Shown: positions 34,269 through 43,233 of the stretch, piece after piece | Layout of the letters: every line of letters starts with the position of its first letter | How positions within the stretch are numbered: the stretch's first letter is position 1 | Program-made: the position numbers and the translations under genes | Notes under the pieces: generated by a model | What the model was told of the DNA's origin: nothing | What the model saw: the letters and a program-made list of their open reading frames with translations, nothing else | Databases searched by the model: none | DNA from: Pelomonas sp. Root405 | GTDB lineage: Bacteria; Pseudomonadota; Gammaproteobacteria; Burkholderiales; Burkholderiaceae_C | NCBI RefSeq assembly: GCF_001425165.1 | Contig: NZ_LMDU01000001.1 | Coordinates: 1,395,311-1,459,310 of the forward strand | Reading direction: 5' to 3' | DNA: 64,000 bases

Positions 34269-34826
34269 TTAGAACGCGAAGCTTGCGGCGAGTGACATCA
34301 GGCGCAGCGTGCCCTTTTCGCCAGCGAAGTGGGCTTCGGTCGTATCGACGCCCAGTTCCAGCTTGACGGTCTGGGTGATGGCATAGGTAACGCCAAGTCC
34401 AGCGTAGACCTTGGCCTTGCTTTCGGCTTTGGAGCCGCTCAGCGCGCCGACGTTGGCGCTGGCCTGGGTCTTCACCCGAGCGACGCCCAGGCGGAAGTTG
34501 AGGCCCCAGTCGGTGCTCAGTGGCAGCGCGAAGGCAGTGCCCAACGCGATGGCGGTCGGCTTGATGGCGGCGGACATCGTGCCGTCCGCACCCTTGAATT
34601 TGCCGAAGGCCATGTAGCTGGCTTCCAGGCTGAAGCCATTGCCGAAGTTGTAGCCGCCAAACAGCTTGGCGCCGGTGTCCCGCGTGTCGCAGCTGGTCGT
34701 GCCCGTGCAGTCGAGATTGATGTGCGTGGCACCGCCGGCGGTGCCGATGTAGCCATGGGCCTGCGGGTCGGCGTGGGCGGCCGTGGCGGCGAACAGTGCG
34801 GCCAGGACGATGGCTTGCTTCTTCAT
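34269..34826 (-). CDS. small outer-membrane beta-barrel protein
   Basis: This is a 185-residue exported protein with a signal peptide (MKKQAIVLAALFAATAAHA) and an eight-strand-like barrel (GAKLFGGYNFGNGFSLEASYMAFG, FRLGVARVKTQ, VYAGLGVTYAITQTVKLELGVD) ending in the terminal aromatic SLAASFAF, typical of OmpA/OmpX-like proteins. AGGGAAG lies seven bases before the ATG. The 236-base gap to the divergent HD-GYP gene presumably carries both promoters. Confidence 0.82.
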   Translation of the reverse strand: MKKQAIVLAALFAATAAHADPQAHGYIGTAGGATHINLDCTGTTSCDTRDTGAKLFGGYNFGNGFSLEASYMAFGKFKGADGTMSAAIKPTAIALGTAFALPLSTDWGLNFRLGVARVKTQASANVGALSGSKAESKAKVYAGLGVTYAITQTVKLELGVDTTEAHFAGEKGTLRLMSLAASFAF

Positions 34827-35062
34827 GAAAATCTTCCCTGTGGTTCTTGATGGATGGGCCGAGCTGGGTGGCCGGCCCGCCTTGCCTCGTTTGAAGCGGG
34901 CCCGCATGCTAGGGGTTCCGCGCGAGGCGACCGGCGAGCGCTGTCGTGGAGAAGCGACGCAGGTGAATAAGCCCGTGCGACCGCCTTGTTAGCGTGATCT
35001 GCGCTGACCGGCTGGCGGCTGACGCGGGGATACTGGCTTGAACTCGGTCCGACCCGGTCGCC

Positions 35063-37993
35063 ATGCCACGCATCAAGCCCAAGACGCTCTACATCACGCT
35101 CAGCGCCTTGATGATCGGTCTGGTCGCGCTGGTTTACGGGGCGCTGGTCCTGCACGAAATGTCGCGCAGCGATGCGCTGATGCTGCAGCAGGCCGGCGCG
35201 GCGGCGCGGCGCATCGGGCGCGAGGCCGCAGCCACGGTCGAAGCCGAGCTGAGGCCGGCGCGGGTCAGCGTCGCCTTGCTGGCCTCGGGCGCATTGGGGC
35301 GCGCGGGCAGCGAGACCGAACGCCTTGCCGCGTTGCCGCAACTGGCGGCGGCGCTGCGCAGCAATGCCTCGGTATCGGCCGTCTACATCGGCACGGCACG
35401 CGGTTCCTTCGTGCTGCTGCGCCGCCTGGACGACGTGGCCACGCGTGGCCGCATGGGCGCGCCCGAGGGCGCCGCCTATGGCCTGCAGAGCGTCGACCGC
35501 GATGCCGGCGCGGTGCGGGGCAGCTACCGCTTCTTCGACGCCGGCCTGCGGGAGCTGCAGCGCGTGGCGCGGGCGGACTACGAGTTCGACCCCCGTACCC
35601 GGCCCTGGTACGAACTGGCCCGCCAGGCCGGTGAAGGCCGGGCCGTGCAGTCCGCGCCCTACATCTTCTTCACGACCGGCGAACCGGGTGTGACGCTGGC
35701 CGAGGCGCGCGGCGAGGCGGTAGTGGGCGCCGACGTCAGCCTGCGCGCCCTGGGCGACATGCTGGCGCGGCCACGCATCAGCGCGTCGGCCGCGCTGCTC
35801 ATTGCCACGGCGGGCGGCGAGTTGCTGGCGCAAGCGGGCCGCGAGTCATCTCACGCGGGCGCGGCTCGCACCTTGCCGCAGCTGGCAGAAGCGGCGTCGC
35901 CGCTGATGCGCACGCTGTGGGCGCGCCGGGACCGGCAAGGTCGGCTCGACCCCGTGCAGAGCGTCGACGGCCGCGAATGGGTGGCGCATGCCCTGCCGCT
36001 GGCCGCCAACGAGGAGGCCGGTGCAGCGCTGACGCTGCTGATGGCGGCGCCGCGCGACGAACTGCAGGCCTTCCAGATCGAGAGCCGCCGCCATGGCTTC
36101 TACATCTCGTTGGGGCTGATGCTGTTGCTGCTGCCGCTGGTGCACTTGCTGGCCGACCGCGTGTCGCGGCCGCTGCGCGAGCTGGCGCGCCAGGCCGAGG
36201 CCATCCGGCATTTCGAGTTTGGCGGGCCCGATCCCAAACGCAGCCTGATCCGCGAGGTGGACCGGCTGGCCGTGGCGATGACGGCGATGAAGCATTCGCT
36301 GCGGCGCTTTCTCGACATCAGTGCGGCGCTCAGCGGCGAGCGCGATTTCGACACCCTGCTGGACTGCATCCTGCGCGAGACCATGGCGGTTGCCGGTGCC
36401 ACCGGCGGCGCGGTGCACCTGCTGTCGACCGACGGCGGCGAACTGCAGCCGGCCGCCACGCGCCTGCTGGGCGAGACCGCGCCGCGCGCCGGCCTGACCT
36501 GGGACCTGAAGGTGCCCGACGCGATTGCCGCCCCCGTGCTGGCCCTGCGCGCCAATGCGCCCGTCGAGGTGGACCTGAGCTGGGACAACCCCGCCCACCT
36601 CAAGGCCTATGAACCGCTGTTCACCGGCTTGAACGCGTCACGGTTGCGGCTGTTGGCGCTGCCGCTGAAAAACCGCCAGGAAGAGACCATCGGCACGCTG
36701 ACCCTGAGCTTTGCGATGCCCGCCGCCGGCCCGGCCGAACCGCTGGGTGCGGCGCGAGTGGCCTTTGTGCGCGCGCTGTCGGGCACCTCGGCCCTAGCCA
36801 TCGACAACCAGCTGCTGCTGCGCGACCGCAAGGCGTTGCTGGACAGCTTCATCCAGCTTGTCGCTGGCGCCATCGACGCCAAGAGCCCCTACACCGGCGG
36901 CCACTGCCAGCGTGTGCCCGAGCTGACCCGGCTGCTGGCCCAGGCCGCCTGCGATGCAACCCAAGGGCCCTATGCCGGCTTCGCGATGACGGCGGACGAA
37001 TGGGAGGCGTTGCACATCGCTGCCTGGCTGCATGACTGCGGCAAGGTCACGACGCCCGAGTACGTCGTCGACAAGGCGACCAAGCTGGAGACCCTTTACA
37101 ACCGCATCCACGAGATCCGCACGCGCTTCGAGGTGCTCAAGCGCGATGCGCTGATCGAGCGGCTGGAGCATCGGCTGGGTGCCGATGCCGCCGCCCAGTC
37201 GCGGGCCGACGCCGCCGAGGCGCTGGCGGCGCTGGACGCCGAGTTTGCCTTCGTTGCCGAATGCAACCGGGGCGGCGAGTTCCTTGATGCCGCGTCCAAG
37301 GCAAGGCTGCGGGAGATCGGCGCGCGCCGCTGGCAGCGCACGCTGGACGACGGCCTGGGCCTGTCTGCCGATGAGGCGCGCCGCCTGCCGCGGCCGAGGC
37401 CCACGCTGCCAGCGCCCGAGCGCCTGCTGGCCGACAGGCCCGAGCAGGTGCAGCCGCGCCCGGAGGGCGAGAAGTTGAACGATGCCAACCGCTGGGGCTT
37501 CCGCATGCCCCAGCCCGAGCATCTTTACAACCGCGGCGAACTGCACAACCTGACCGTGTCGCGCGGCACGCTGACGGACGAGGAGCGCTACAAGATCAAC
37601 GAGCACATCGTGCAGACGCTGAAGATGCTCGACGAGCTGCCCTTCCCCAAGCACCTGCGCGCCGTGCCCGAGATCGCCGGCGGCCACCACGAGCGCATGG
37701 ACGGCAAGGGCTATCCGCGCGGCCTGACGCGCGAGCAGATGAGCCCGCAGGCCCGCATGATGGCGATTGCCGATGTCTTCGAGGCCCTGACCGCGGATGA
37801 CCGACCCTACAAGCCGGGCAAGCCGCTGTCGGAGGCACTGGCCATCCTGCAACGCATGGCCAGCGAGGGTCATCTGGACGCCGAGCTGCTGGACCTGTTC
37901 CTGCGCTCGGGCGCCTGCATGGACTATGCGCGCCGCTTCATGCGGGCCGCGCTGCTTGACGTCGAGGACGTCGCGCCCTATCTGCCGGCTTAG
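35063..37993 (+). CDS. dCache-HAMP-GAF-HD-GYP signalling protein
   Basis: This is a 976-residue membrane sensor with an HD-GYP c-di-GMP phosphodiesterase output. From the N-terminus: a transmembrane helix (about 9-30), an extracytoplasmic dCache-like domain (about 35-340), a second helix (about 348-367), HAMP (about 368-420), GAF (about 430-600) and HD-GYP (about 605-970). Key residues are H657-D658 (HDCGK), H875-H876-E877 and DGKGYP. The HD and HHE motifs are 218 residues apart because of an insertion of roughly 130 residues. It probably lowers c-di-GMP in response to a small external ligand. It is monocistronic. Confidence 0.88.
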   Translation: MPRIKPKTLYITLSALMIGLVALVYGALVLHEMSRSDALMLQQAGAAARRIGREAAATVEAELRPARVSVALLASGALGRAGSETERLAALPQLAAALRSNASVSAVYIGTARGSFVLLRRLDDVATRGRMGAPEGAAYGLQSVDRDAGAVRGSYRFFDAGLRELQRVARADYEFDPRTRPWYELARQAGEGRAVQSAPYIFFTTGEPGVTLAEARGEAVVGADVSLRALGDMLARPRISASAALLIATAGGELLAQAGRESSHAGAARTLPQLAEAASPLMRTLWARRDRQGRLDPVQSVDGREWVAHALPLAANEEAGAALTLLMAAPRDELQAFQIESRRHGFYISLGLMLLLLPLVHLLADRVSRPLRELARQAEAIRHFEFGGPDPKRSLIREVDRLAVAMTAMKHSLRRFLDISAALSGERDFDTLLDCILRETMAVAGATGGAVHLLSTDGGELQPAATRLLGETAPRAGLTWDLKVPDAIAAPVLALRANAPVEVDLSWDNPAHLKAYEPLFTGLNASRLRLLALPLKNRQEETIGTLTLSFAMPAAGPAEPLGAARVAFVRALSGTSALAIDNQLLLRDRKALLDSFIQLVAGAIDAKSPYTGGHCQRVPELTRLLAQAACDATQGPYAGFAMTADEWEALHIAAWLHDCGKVTTPEYVVDKATKLETLYNRIHEIRTRFEVLKRDALIERLEHRLGADAAAQSRADAAEALAALDAEFAFVAECNRGGEFLDAASKARLREIGARRWQRTLDDGLGLSADEARRLPRPRPTLPAPERLLADRPEQVQPRPEGEKLNDANRWGFRMPQPEHLYNRGELHNLTVSRGTLTDEERYKINEHIVQTLKMLDELPFPKHLRAVPEIAGGHHERMDGKGYPRGLTREQMSPQARMMAIADVFEALTADDRPYKPGKPLSEALAILQRMASEGHLDAELLDLFLRSGACMDYARRFMRAALLDVEDVAPYLPA

Positions 37994-37995
37994 GT

Positions 37996-39033
37996 TCAGG
38001 CTGCCTGGAGCTGGGCGCTGAGCTGCAGCTCGCCGAACAGGTCCTTGGGATCGGCCATCTGCGGGATCAGGTCCAGCGGTGAACCCAGGCCCAGCTGCTG
38101 GCTCATGTCGCGCAGCAGGCGCAGGGCGGAGAAGTCCTCCAGCGCGAAGCCGACCGAGTCGAAGACGGTGACCTGGCTTGACGACTCGCGGCCGGCGGCC
38201 TGGCCGGCCAGCACGCGCCAGAACTCGGTGACGGGGAAGTCGGCCGGCATCTGCTGCATGTCGCCCTCGATGCGGCTCTGCGGTTCGAACTCGCAGATCA
38301 CGCGGGCCATCTCCATCACGCCGCGGTGCAGCTCGGTCTTGCCGGGGCAGTCGCCGCCGACGCCGTTGATGTGCATGCCCGGCTCGATCATGTCCGGCGT
38401 GATGATGGTGGCATTGGTCTTGTCGGCCGTGACCGTGGTGACGATGTCCGCGCCTTTGACGGCCTCGGCGGTGGAGGCGCAGACGGTCAGCGTCAGGCCG
38501 GGCGTGCTGCCGAGATGACGCGCCAGCTTGGCCGTCGCGGCGGCGTCGATGTCGTACAGGCGCAGCTCGCGGATGCCGAGCAGGTGATGGAAGGCCAGGG
38601 CCTGGAACTCGCTCTGGGCGCCGTTGCCGATCAGGGCCATGACGCGGCTGTCCGGGCGGGCCAGGCGCTTGGCGACCATGACCGAGGTGGCGGCGGTGCG
38701 CATCGCGGTGGTCAGGGTCAGTTCGGACAGCAGCACGGGTGCGCCGGTGTCCACATCGGCCAGCACGCCGAAGGCCATGACGGTGGGCAGGCCAAAGCGG
38801 TAGTTCCTGGGGTGGCCGTTGACGTACTTGAAGCTGTACAGGCTGGCATCGGCGATGGGCATCAGCTCGATGACGCCGTCGGGCGAATGGGCCGCCACAC
38901 GTGGCGTCTTGTCAAACTCGGCCCAGCGCAGATAGTCCGCCTCCAGGTAGTCGACGAGGCGGCGCAGTAAATCTGGAAGTCCCACGCGCTGCACGAGTCG
39001 GGCGACGTCTTGGGTGGTGAGGACGGTGGTCAT
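37996..39033 (-). CDS. ornithine cyclodeaminase family protein
   Basis: This is a 345-residue NAD(H)-binding enzyme of the ornithine cyclodeaminase/mu-crystallin family. Signature segments are ELTLTTAMRTAATSVMVAKRLARPDSRVMALIGNGAQSEFQALAF, ADIVTTVTADKT, and GMHINGVGGDCPGKTELH. The likely reaction is ornithine to proline and ammonia. It is divergent from an Lrp-type regulator 125 bases away, a standard arrangement for amino-acid catabolism under Lrp control. Length agrees with long-form OCD enzymes of Proteobacteria. Confidence 0.9.
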   Translation of the reverse strand: MTTVLTTQDVARLVQRVGLPDLLRRLVDYLEADYLRWAEFDKTPRVAAHSPDGVIELMPIADASLYSFKYVNGHPRNYRFGLPTVMAFGVLADVDTGAPVLLSELTLTTAMRTAATSVMVAKRLARPDSRVMALIGNGAQSEFQALAFHHLLGIRELRLYDIDAAATAKLARHLGSTPGLTLTVCASTAEAVKGADIVTTVTADKTNATIITPDMIEPGMHINGVGGDCPGKTELHRGVMEMARVICEFEPQSRIEGDMQQMPADFPVTEFWRVLAGQAAGRESSSQVTVFDSVGFALEDFSALRLLRDMSQQLGLGSPLDLIPQMADPKDLFGELQLSAQLQAA

Positions 39034-39158
39034 GGCGGGTCTCCGGAATACGTTGAGGCCATTCTTCCCAGGCCGCCCGCCAAACAGAAGCGCAAGACTT
39101 GCTCAGTAATGCTGCGGTGTTTGGCAAAATGTCAGGTGAAATTGACTAATTGATCAAT

Positions 39159-39584
39159 ATGGACGCCCTGGACCAGCAACTTCTCGCGCTGCTGCGCACC
39201 GACGCCCGCGCCAGCGTCGCGACGCTGGCGGCCAAGCTCAAGGTGTCGCGTGGCACCGTCACCAATCGCATTGCGCGGCTGGAAGACAGCGGCGTCATCA
39301 CCGGCTACACGGTGCGGCTGCGGCCCGATTCGGTGCCCGACCAGATCACCGCCTGGATGAGCATCACCGTGGAAGGCAACCGCACCCGCGAGGTGGTGGC
39401 GATGCTGCTCGGCGAGCCGGGCGTCACGGGCCTCTTCGACACCAATGGCCGCTGGGACCTGCTGGCCGAGATCCGCAGCTCCAGCCTGCAGGAACTGGCC
39501 GACGTGCTGGAACGGGTGCGCCTCATCAAGGGAATTGCCGGCACCGAGACGTCCATCCACCTGCAGAGCTACAAACTGAGCTGA
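39159..39584 (+). CDS. Lrp/AsnC-family transcriptional regulator
   Basis: This is a 141-residue regulator with an N-terminal winged helix-turn-helix (DQQLLALLRTDARASVATLAAKLKVSRGTVTNRIARLEDSGVI) and an Lrp ligand domain (TAWMSITVEGNRTREVVAMLL... GRWDLLAEIRSSSLQELADVL). The ATG at 39159 is preferred to a TTG at 39150. No Shine-Dalgarno is visible, while TTGGCA (39121) and ACTAAT (39145) 18 bases apart could drive a nearly leaderless mRNA; the palindrome ATTGATCAAT abuts the start. It probably regulates the divergent cyclodeaminase and itself. Confidence 0.9.
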   Translation: MDALDQQLLALLRTDARASVATLAAKLKVSRGTVTNRIARLEDSGVITGYTVRLRPDSVPDQITAWMSITVEGNRTREVVAMLLGEPGVTGLFDTNGRWDLLAEIRSSSLQELADVLERVRLIKGIAGTETSIHLQSYKLS

Positions 39585-39632
39585 ACTGATTGCCTCGCTC
39601 GGTTATCGTGCGCCGCGATTCCATTTCCTGAC

Positions 39633-40559
39633 ATGACCTCTGCCTTGCTTCGCCGCGCCCTGATTGCGGCTTTCCTCACCGCGCTGGCCGGCTGCTCCGT
39701 GCTGCCCAGCCAGCCACCGCAGCCGCCGGTCATCGTCGTCCCGACCCCTTCGGACCCGCCGCCCGTCGTCAGGCCGACCCCCAAGCCGCCGCGCCTGGGC
39801 CTGGCCCTGGGCGGCGGCGCCGCGCGCGGCTTTGCGCATATCGGCGTCATCCAGGTGCTGGAGGAGAACGGCATCAAGGTCGACCTGGTGGCCGGCACCT
39901 CGGCTGGCAGCCTGGTCGCCTCGCTCTACGCCTCGGGCCAGACCGGCCGGCAGATGCAGAGCCTGGCCGACACCATGGACGAGGGCGCCATCACCGACTG
40001 GTCGTTCCCGCTGCGCGGCCTGATCCGCGGCGAGGCGCTGGCGCGCTTCATCCGCGACAAGACCGGCGGCCGCAACATCGAGCAGATGCCGCTGCCGTTG
40101 GGCATCGTCGCCACGGACCTGTCCGACGGCTCGGCCATCCTGTTCCGCAGCGGCGATACCGGCACGGCGGTGCGCGCGTCCAGCGCCGTGCCGGCCGTGT
40201 TCCAGCCGGTGCGTATCGGCCAGCGCGAGTTCGTCGACGGCGGCCTGGTGTCGCCGGTGCCGGTGCGCTTTGCGCGCGAGATGGGTGCGCAGTTCATCGT
40301 CGCGGTTGACATCACCTCGCCGCCCGAGAAGGACCCGCCCGGCGATGCCTTCCGCATGCTGCTGCAGACCTTCGCCATCATGGGCCGCAGCATCAACATG
40401 TTCGAACTGCGCGAGGCCGATGTCGTCATCCGTCCCAGGCTGGACGGCTTCGGCAGCGCCGACTTCACGACGCGCCGCCGCGCCGTTCAAGCCGGGCGCG
40501 AGGCGGCCCAGGCCATGCTGCCCCTCCTGCGCCAGCGCCTTGCGGAGAAAACCCGCTGA
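39633..40559 (+). CDS. patatin-like phospholipase lipoprotein (RssA-like)
   Basis: This is a 308-residue lipoprotein with lipobox LAGC followed by a proline-rich linker (VVPTPSDPPPVVRPTPKPP). The patatin domain has the oxyanion loop GGGAARGFAHIGV, nucleophile GTSAGS and catalytic Asp in DGG (REFVDGGLVSP). The catalytic Ser-Asp dyad is intact. It would hydrolyse lipids at the envelope. Its stop overlaps the next ATG by one base (TGATG). Confidence 0.9.
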   Translation: MTSALLRRALIAAFLTALAGCSVLPSQPPQPPVIVVPTPSDPPPVVRPTPKPPRLGLALGGGAARGFAHIGVIQVLEENGIKVDLVAGTSAGSLVASLYASGQTGRQMQSLADTMDEGAITDWSFPLRGLIRGEALARFIRDKTGGRNIEQMPLPLGIVATDLSDGSAILFRSGDTGTAVRASSAVPAVFQPVRIGQREFVDGGLVSPVPVRFAREMGAQFIVAVDITSPPEKDPPGDAFRMLLQTFAIMGRSINMFELREADVVIRPRLDGFGSADFTTRRRAVQAGREAAQAMLPLLRQRLAEKTR

Positions 40560-41179
40560 TGGACGAAACCCCGCTTTTCCCGCTGCGCTCGGTGCTCTTC
40601 CCCGGCGGCCACCTGCCGCTGCGCATCTTCGAGCCGCGCTACCTGGACATGGTGCAGCGCTGCCAGGCCCGCGGCGAGCCCTTCGGCGTCGTGGCGCTGA
40701 CGGCCGGCGACGAGGTCAGGCGGCGCGAAGGCGAGGGCTTTCAGCGCGAGGCCTTCCACGACTTCGGCACGCTGGCGCACATTGCCCACTTCGAGCATGA
40801 GCAGCCGGGGCTGATCGAGATTCGCGCCGTCGGCACGCAGCGCTTTCGCGTGCTGGACCGGCGCTGCCTCAGCCACGGCCTGTGGGTCGCCCGGCTGGAA
40901 CCGTTGGCCGACGACGCGGCGGTGGCCGTGCCCGACGACCTGCGCAAGGCCGGCCGCCAATTGCAGGAGCTGCTGGCCGGCTGGGCCGAGCGTGCGGCGG
41001 CCGAAGCGCTGCCGGTGCAGCCGCCCTACCAGTGGGACGACGCGGGCTGGCTGGCCAACCGCTGGGCCGAGCTGCTGCCCATGCCCGTCGGCGAACGCCA
41101 GCGGCTGATGGCGCTGGACAACCCGCTGCTGCGGCTGGAGCTGGTGGTGGACCGCCTGGACGCGATTAGGGCCTGTTAA
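40559..41179 (+). CDS. LON peptidase substrate-binding-domain protein
   Basis: This is a 206-residue protein consisting of a Lon N-terminal (LAN) domain, starting LFPLRSVLFPGGHLPLRIFEPRYLDMV and containing GTQRFRVL. It lacks ATPase and protease domains, as do other stand-alone members whose role is unclear. The last codons (AGG GCC TGT TAA) lie inside the left end of the 41167-41336 element, so the element supplies the stop codon and the C-terminal RAC. Confidence 0.88.
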   Translation: MDETPLFPLRSVLFPGGHLPLRIFEPRYLDMVQRCQARGEPFGVVALTAGDEVRRREGEGFQREAFHDFGTLAHIAHFEHEQPGLIEIRAVGTQRFRVLDRRCLSHGLWVARLEPLADDAAVAVPDDLRKAGRQLQELLAGWAERAAAEALPVQPPYQWDDAGWLANRWAELLPMPVGERQRLMALDNPLLRLELVVDRLDAIRAC

Positions 41180-41336
41180 CGCTACGGCAATGGGCCTTCC
41201 CTTCGGGTTCTGGCCAGAAAGGCCGCGCGCGGCGTTGCAAATCCTCGCCGGGTGTCCAACCCGGCTGCGGTTTGCGCCTTGCTCGCTGCCTTTCTGGCCA
41301 CAACGCGACCCGTTGTCGTAGCGTTAACAGGCCCTA
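41167..41336. mobile_element. 170-bp MITE-like element with TA target duplication
   Basis: Left end TAGGGCCTGTTAACGCTACG (41167 on) and the inverse at the right end (to 41336) match for about 24 bases with one difference, flanked by a TA dinucleotide on each side, as expected from IS630/Tc1-type insertion. The interior is also an imperfect palindrome (CTGGCCAGAAAGGC and its inverse). There is no open frame of its own. It lies between convergent genes, both of which end at its edges. Confidence 0.75.
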
Positions 41337-42158
41337 GCGGTTCAGCCAGTCGGTGAGGACGGCGATCACCTCGGCCTTCTCCGGCTCGTTGAGGATCTCG
41401 TGGAATAGCCCGGGCCAGGGCCGGGTGGCGACGACGTTGGCCGGCGCGGCCGAGGCGAAGGCCTCGCTGCCCCGCGGCGCGACGCAGCGGTCGGCCGCCG
41501 CCCACATCAGCAGCGTCGTCAACCGCCAGCGGGGCGCGTCGCCGATGACGCGCTCGCCTGCATCGACGATGAAGCGGGTCAGCCGCGCGGTGATGCGGTC
41601 GTGCACCAGCGGATCGCTGGCGTAGGCGCGCACGACGGCCGGGTCACGGCAGATCCATTCGGGCTTCAGGCCGTTGCCCACGGCAAGACCCGGTGCCAGC
41701 TTCTCCGCCGCGGCCAGGGCCAGCTTCTGGGCGCCGCTCAGGCCCGGGTCCAGCGCGGGAGATGACAGCACCAGGCCGTCCAGTGGCCGGCTCCAGGCGG
41801 CCGGCCGGGCGGCCAGCGCCTCGGCCGCGAAGCGCGCGGCAATGACGCCGCCCAGGCTGTGACCCAGCAGCACGAAGCGGCTATCGGGCCGGCGCACTGC
41901 ATCGATGACGCGGGCGGTGTCCCGCAGCAGCGCGTCGTGGCTGGAGATGTCGCCGCGTTTGCCCTCGCTGCGGCCATGGCCCCGGTGGTCCCAGCCGTGC
42001 ACCTCCCAGCCCGCCGCATTCAACGCGCCGGCGACATGGGCATAGCGCTCGATGTGCTCGCCCAGGCCGTGGACGATGAGCAGCTGGCCCCGTGCGGGCG
42101 CGGTAGTGGGCCAATGCCGCGTGTGGAGCTTGAGGCCATCGTCGGTGGTGGTCGTCAT
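41334..42158 (-). CDS. alpha/beta hydrolase, lysophospholipase/monoacylglycerol lipase-like
   Basis: This is a 274-residue soluble hydrolase (Hydrolase_4 type) with HGLGEHIERYAHVA, WDHRGHGRSEG, nucleophile GHSLGG and catalytic His in PGLFHEILNEPE. These mark the lysophospholipase L2/monoglyceride lipase group. The stop codon TAG uses the terminal TA of the mobile element. The start overlaps the BrkB gene stop by four bases (ATGA), so the two form an operon. Confidence 0.88.
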   Translation of the reverse strand: MTTTTDDGLKLHTRHWPTTAPARGQLLIVHGLGEHIERYAHVAGALNAAGWEVHGWDHRGHGRSEGKRGDISSHDALLRDTARVIDAVRRPDSRFVLLGHSLGGVIAARFAAEALAARPAAWSRPLDGLVLSSPALDPGLSGAQKLALAAAEKLAPGLAVGNGLKPEWICRDPAVVRAYASDPLVHDRITARLTRFIVDAGERVIGDAPRWRLTTLLMWAAADRCVAPRGSEAFASAAPANVVATRPWPGLFHEILNEPEKAEVIAVLTDWLNR

Positions 42159-43078
42159 CGCGTCGGGAGGGAGGAGGGGGGGTGCCAGTTTGCACGAGCT
42201 TCCCGCTCCGCTTCCCCAGCACCCCGCCGCGAGCCCAGCACGCGCGCATAGGCCGCCGTGAACTCGGCACCGATCAGCAGGATTTGGGCCGAAAAATACA
42301 CCCAGGCCAGCAGCGCCACCACCGACGCCGCTGCACCGAAGCCTGAGGCCAGGCCGCTGCGCTGCAGGTACAGGCCGATGCCGTAACGGCCGAGGGCGAA
42401 CAGGCCGGCCGTGACGATGGCGCCGAGCAGCACGTCACGCCAGGCGATGCGGGCGCGCGGCATCAGCTTGAAGATCAGCGCGAACACGGCGATGACCAAG
42501 CCCTGGCTGACCAGCGTGTTGACCAGCGCGGCGACGCGCAGCCAGTCGCCGAACCACGGCTGCCACCAGGTCTGGGCCGCCGCCATCGTCGCGTCCAGCA
42601 GCAGCGACACCAGCAGCAGGAAGCTCAGGCCCAGGATGAGGCCGAAGCTCAGCAGCCGCGCATGCACCCAGTTCAGCCAGCCCTGCACCGGCCGGGCCGG
42701 CACGCGCCAGATGGTGTCGAGCGCGTCCTGCAGCTCGGCAAGCATCGTCGTCGCGCCGACCAGCATCAGGGCGAGGCCGAGCAGGGTGTTGACCCAGCCG
42801 CCGGCCGGCCACGAGACCGACTTCAGCATGCTCTCTATCGTCAGCGCCGCCGTCGGGCCCAGCAGCGTGGCGAGCTGGCCGAAGAGCTGGCCGCGCACGG
42901 CGTCGCCGCCCCACACCAGGCCGGCCACCGACACGACGATGAGCAGCAGCGGCGCCAGCGAGAACAAGGTGTAGTAGGCCAGGGCCGCACCCATGCGCGG
43001 ACCCCGGTGGTCCAGAAAGCCGTCGAAGGTCAGCTGCAGCAAGCGGCCGACGGGGCGTATCGATTCAAGCCAACGCAT
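42155..43078 (-). CDS. YihY/BrkB-family inner-membrane protein
   Basis: This is a 307-residue membrane protein with six helices and family hallmarks GAALAYYTLFSLAPLLLIVVSVAGLVWG and AALVNTLVSQGLVIAVFALIFKLMPRARIAWRDVLLGAIVTAGLFALGRYGIGLYL. The function of this family is not settled despite old RNase BN and virulence names. The ATG at 43078 (MRWLESIRP) is chosen; the in-frame extension upstream does not match the family. Confidence 0.88.
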   Translation of the reverse strand: MRWLESIRPVGRLLQLTFDGFLDHRGPRMGAALAYYTLFSLAPLLLIVVSVAGLVWGGDAVRGQLFGQLATLLGPTAALTIESMLKSVSWPAGGWVNTLLGLALMLVGATTMLAELQDALDTIWRVPARPVQGWLNWVHARLLSFGLILGLSFLLLVSLLLDATMAAAQTWWQPWFGDWLRVAALVNTLVSQGLVIAVFALIFKLMPRARIAWRDVLLGAIVTAGLFALGRYGIGLYLQRSGLASGFGAAASVVALLAWVYFSAQILLIGAEFTAAYARVLGSRRGAGEAEREARANWHPPSSLPTR

Positions 43079-43195
43079 GGCGGCAGTCTGTCTGCAGGCG
43101 CCTGCGCTGCTTGTAGGACGGCAGGCAGGGTGCGGGATGTTGAAGGTGTCAGCGATGCCAAGCCCCTGCGTGGCCAAGGTCAAACCGTCAGGCTC

Positions 43196-43233
43196 TTGTG
43201 TCGATCCTGTTCATGAAACTAATATAGTTACAT
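43196..43233 (+). promoter_or_regulatory. Rrf2 promoter with overlapping operator; predicted leaderless mRNA
   Basis: TTGTGT (43196) and TAATAT (43220) are 18 bases apart, placing initiation at or next to the A of the Rrf2 ATG (43232). There is no Shine-Dalgarno. The dyad ATGAAACTA-ATA-TAGTTACAT (43213-43233, one mismatch) covers the -10 and the start codon and has the size and look of Rrf2-type operators. Autorepression is inferred. Confidence 0.55.
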
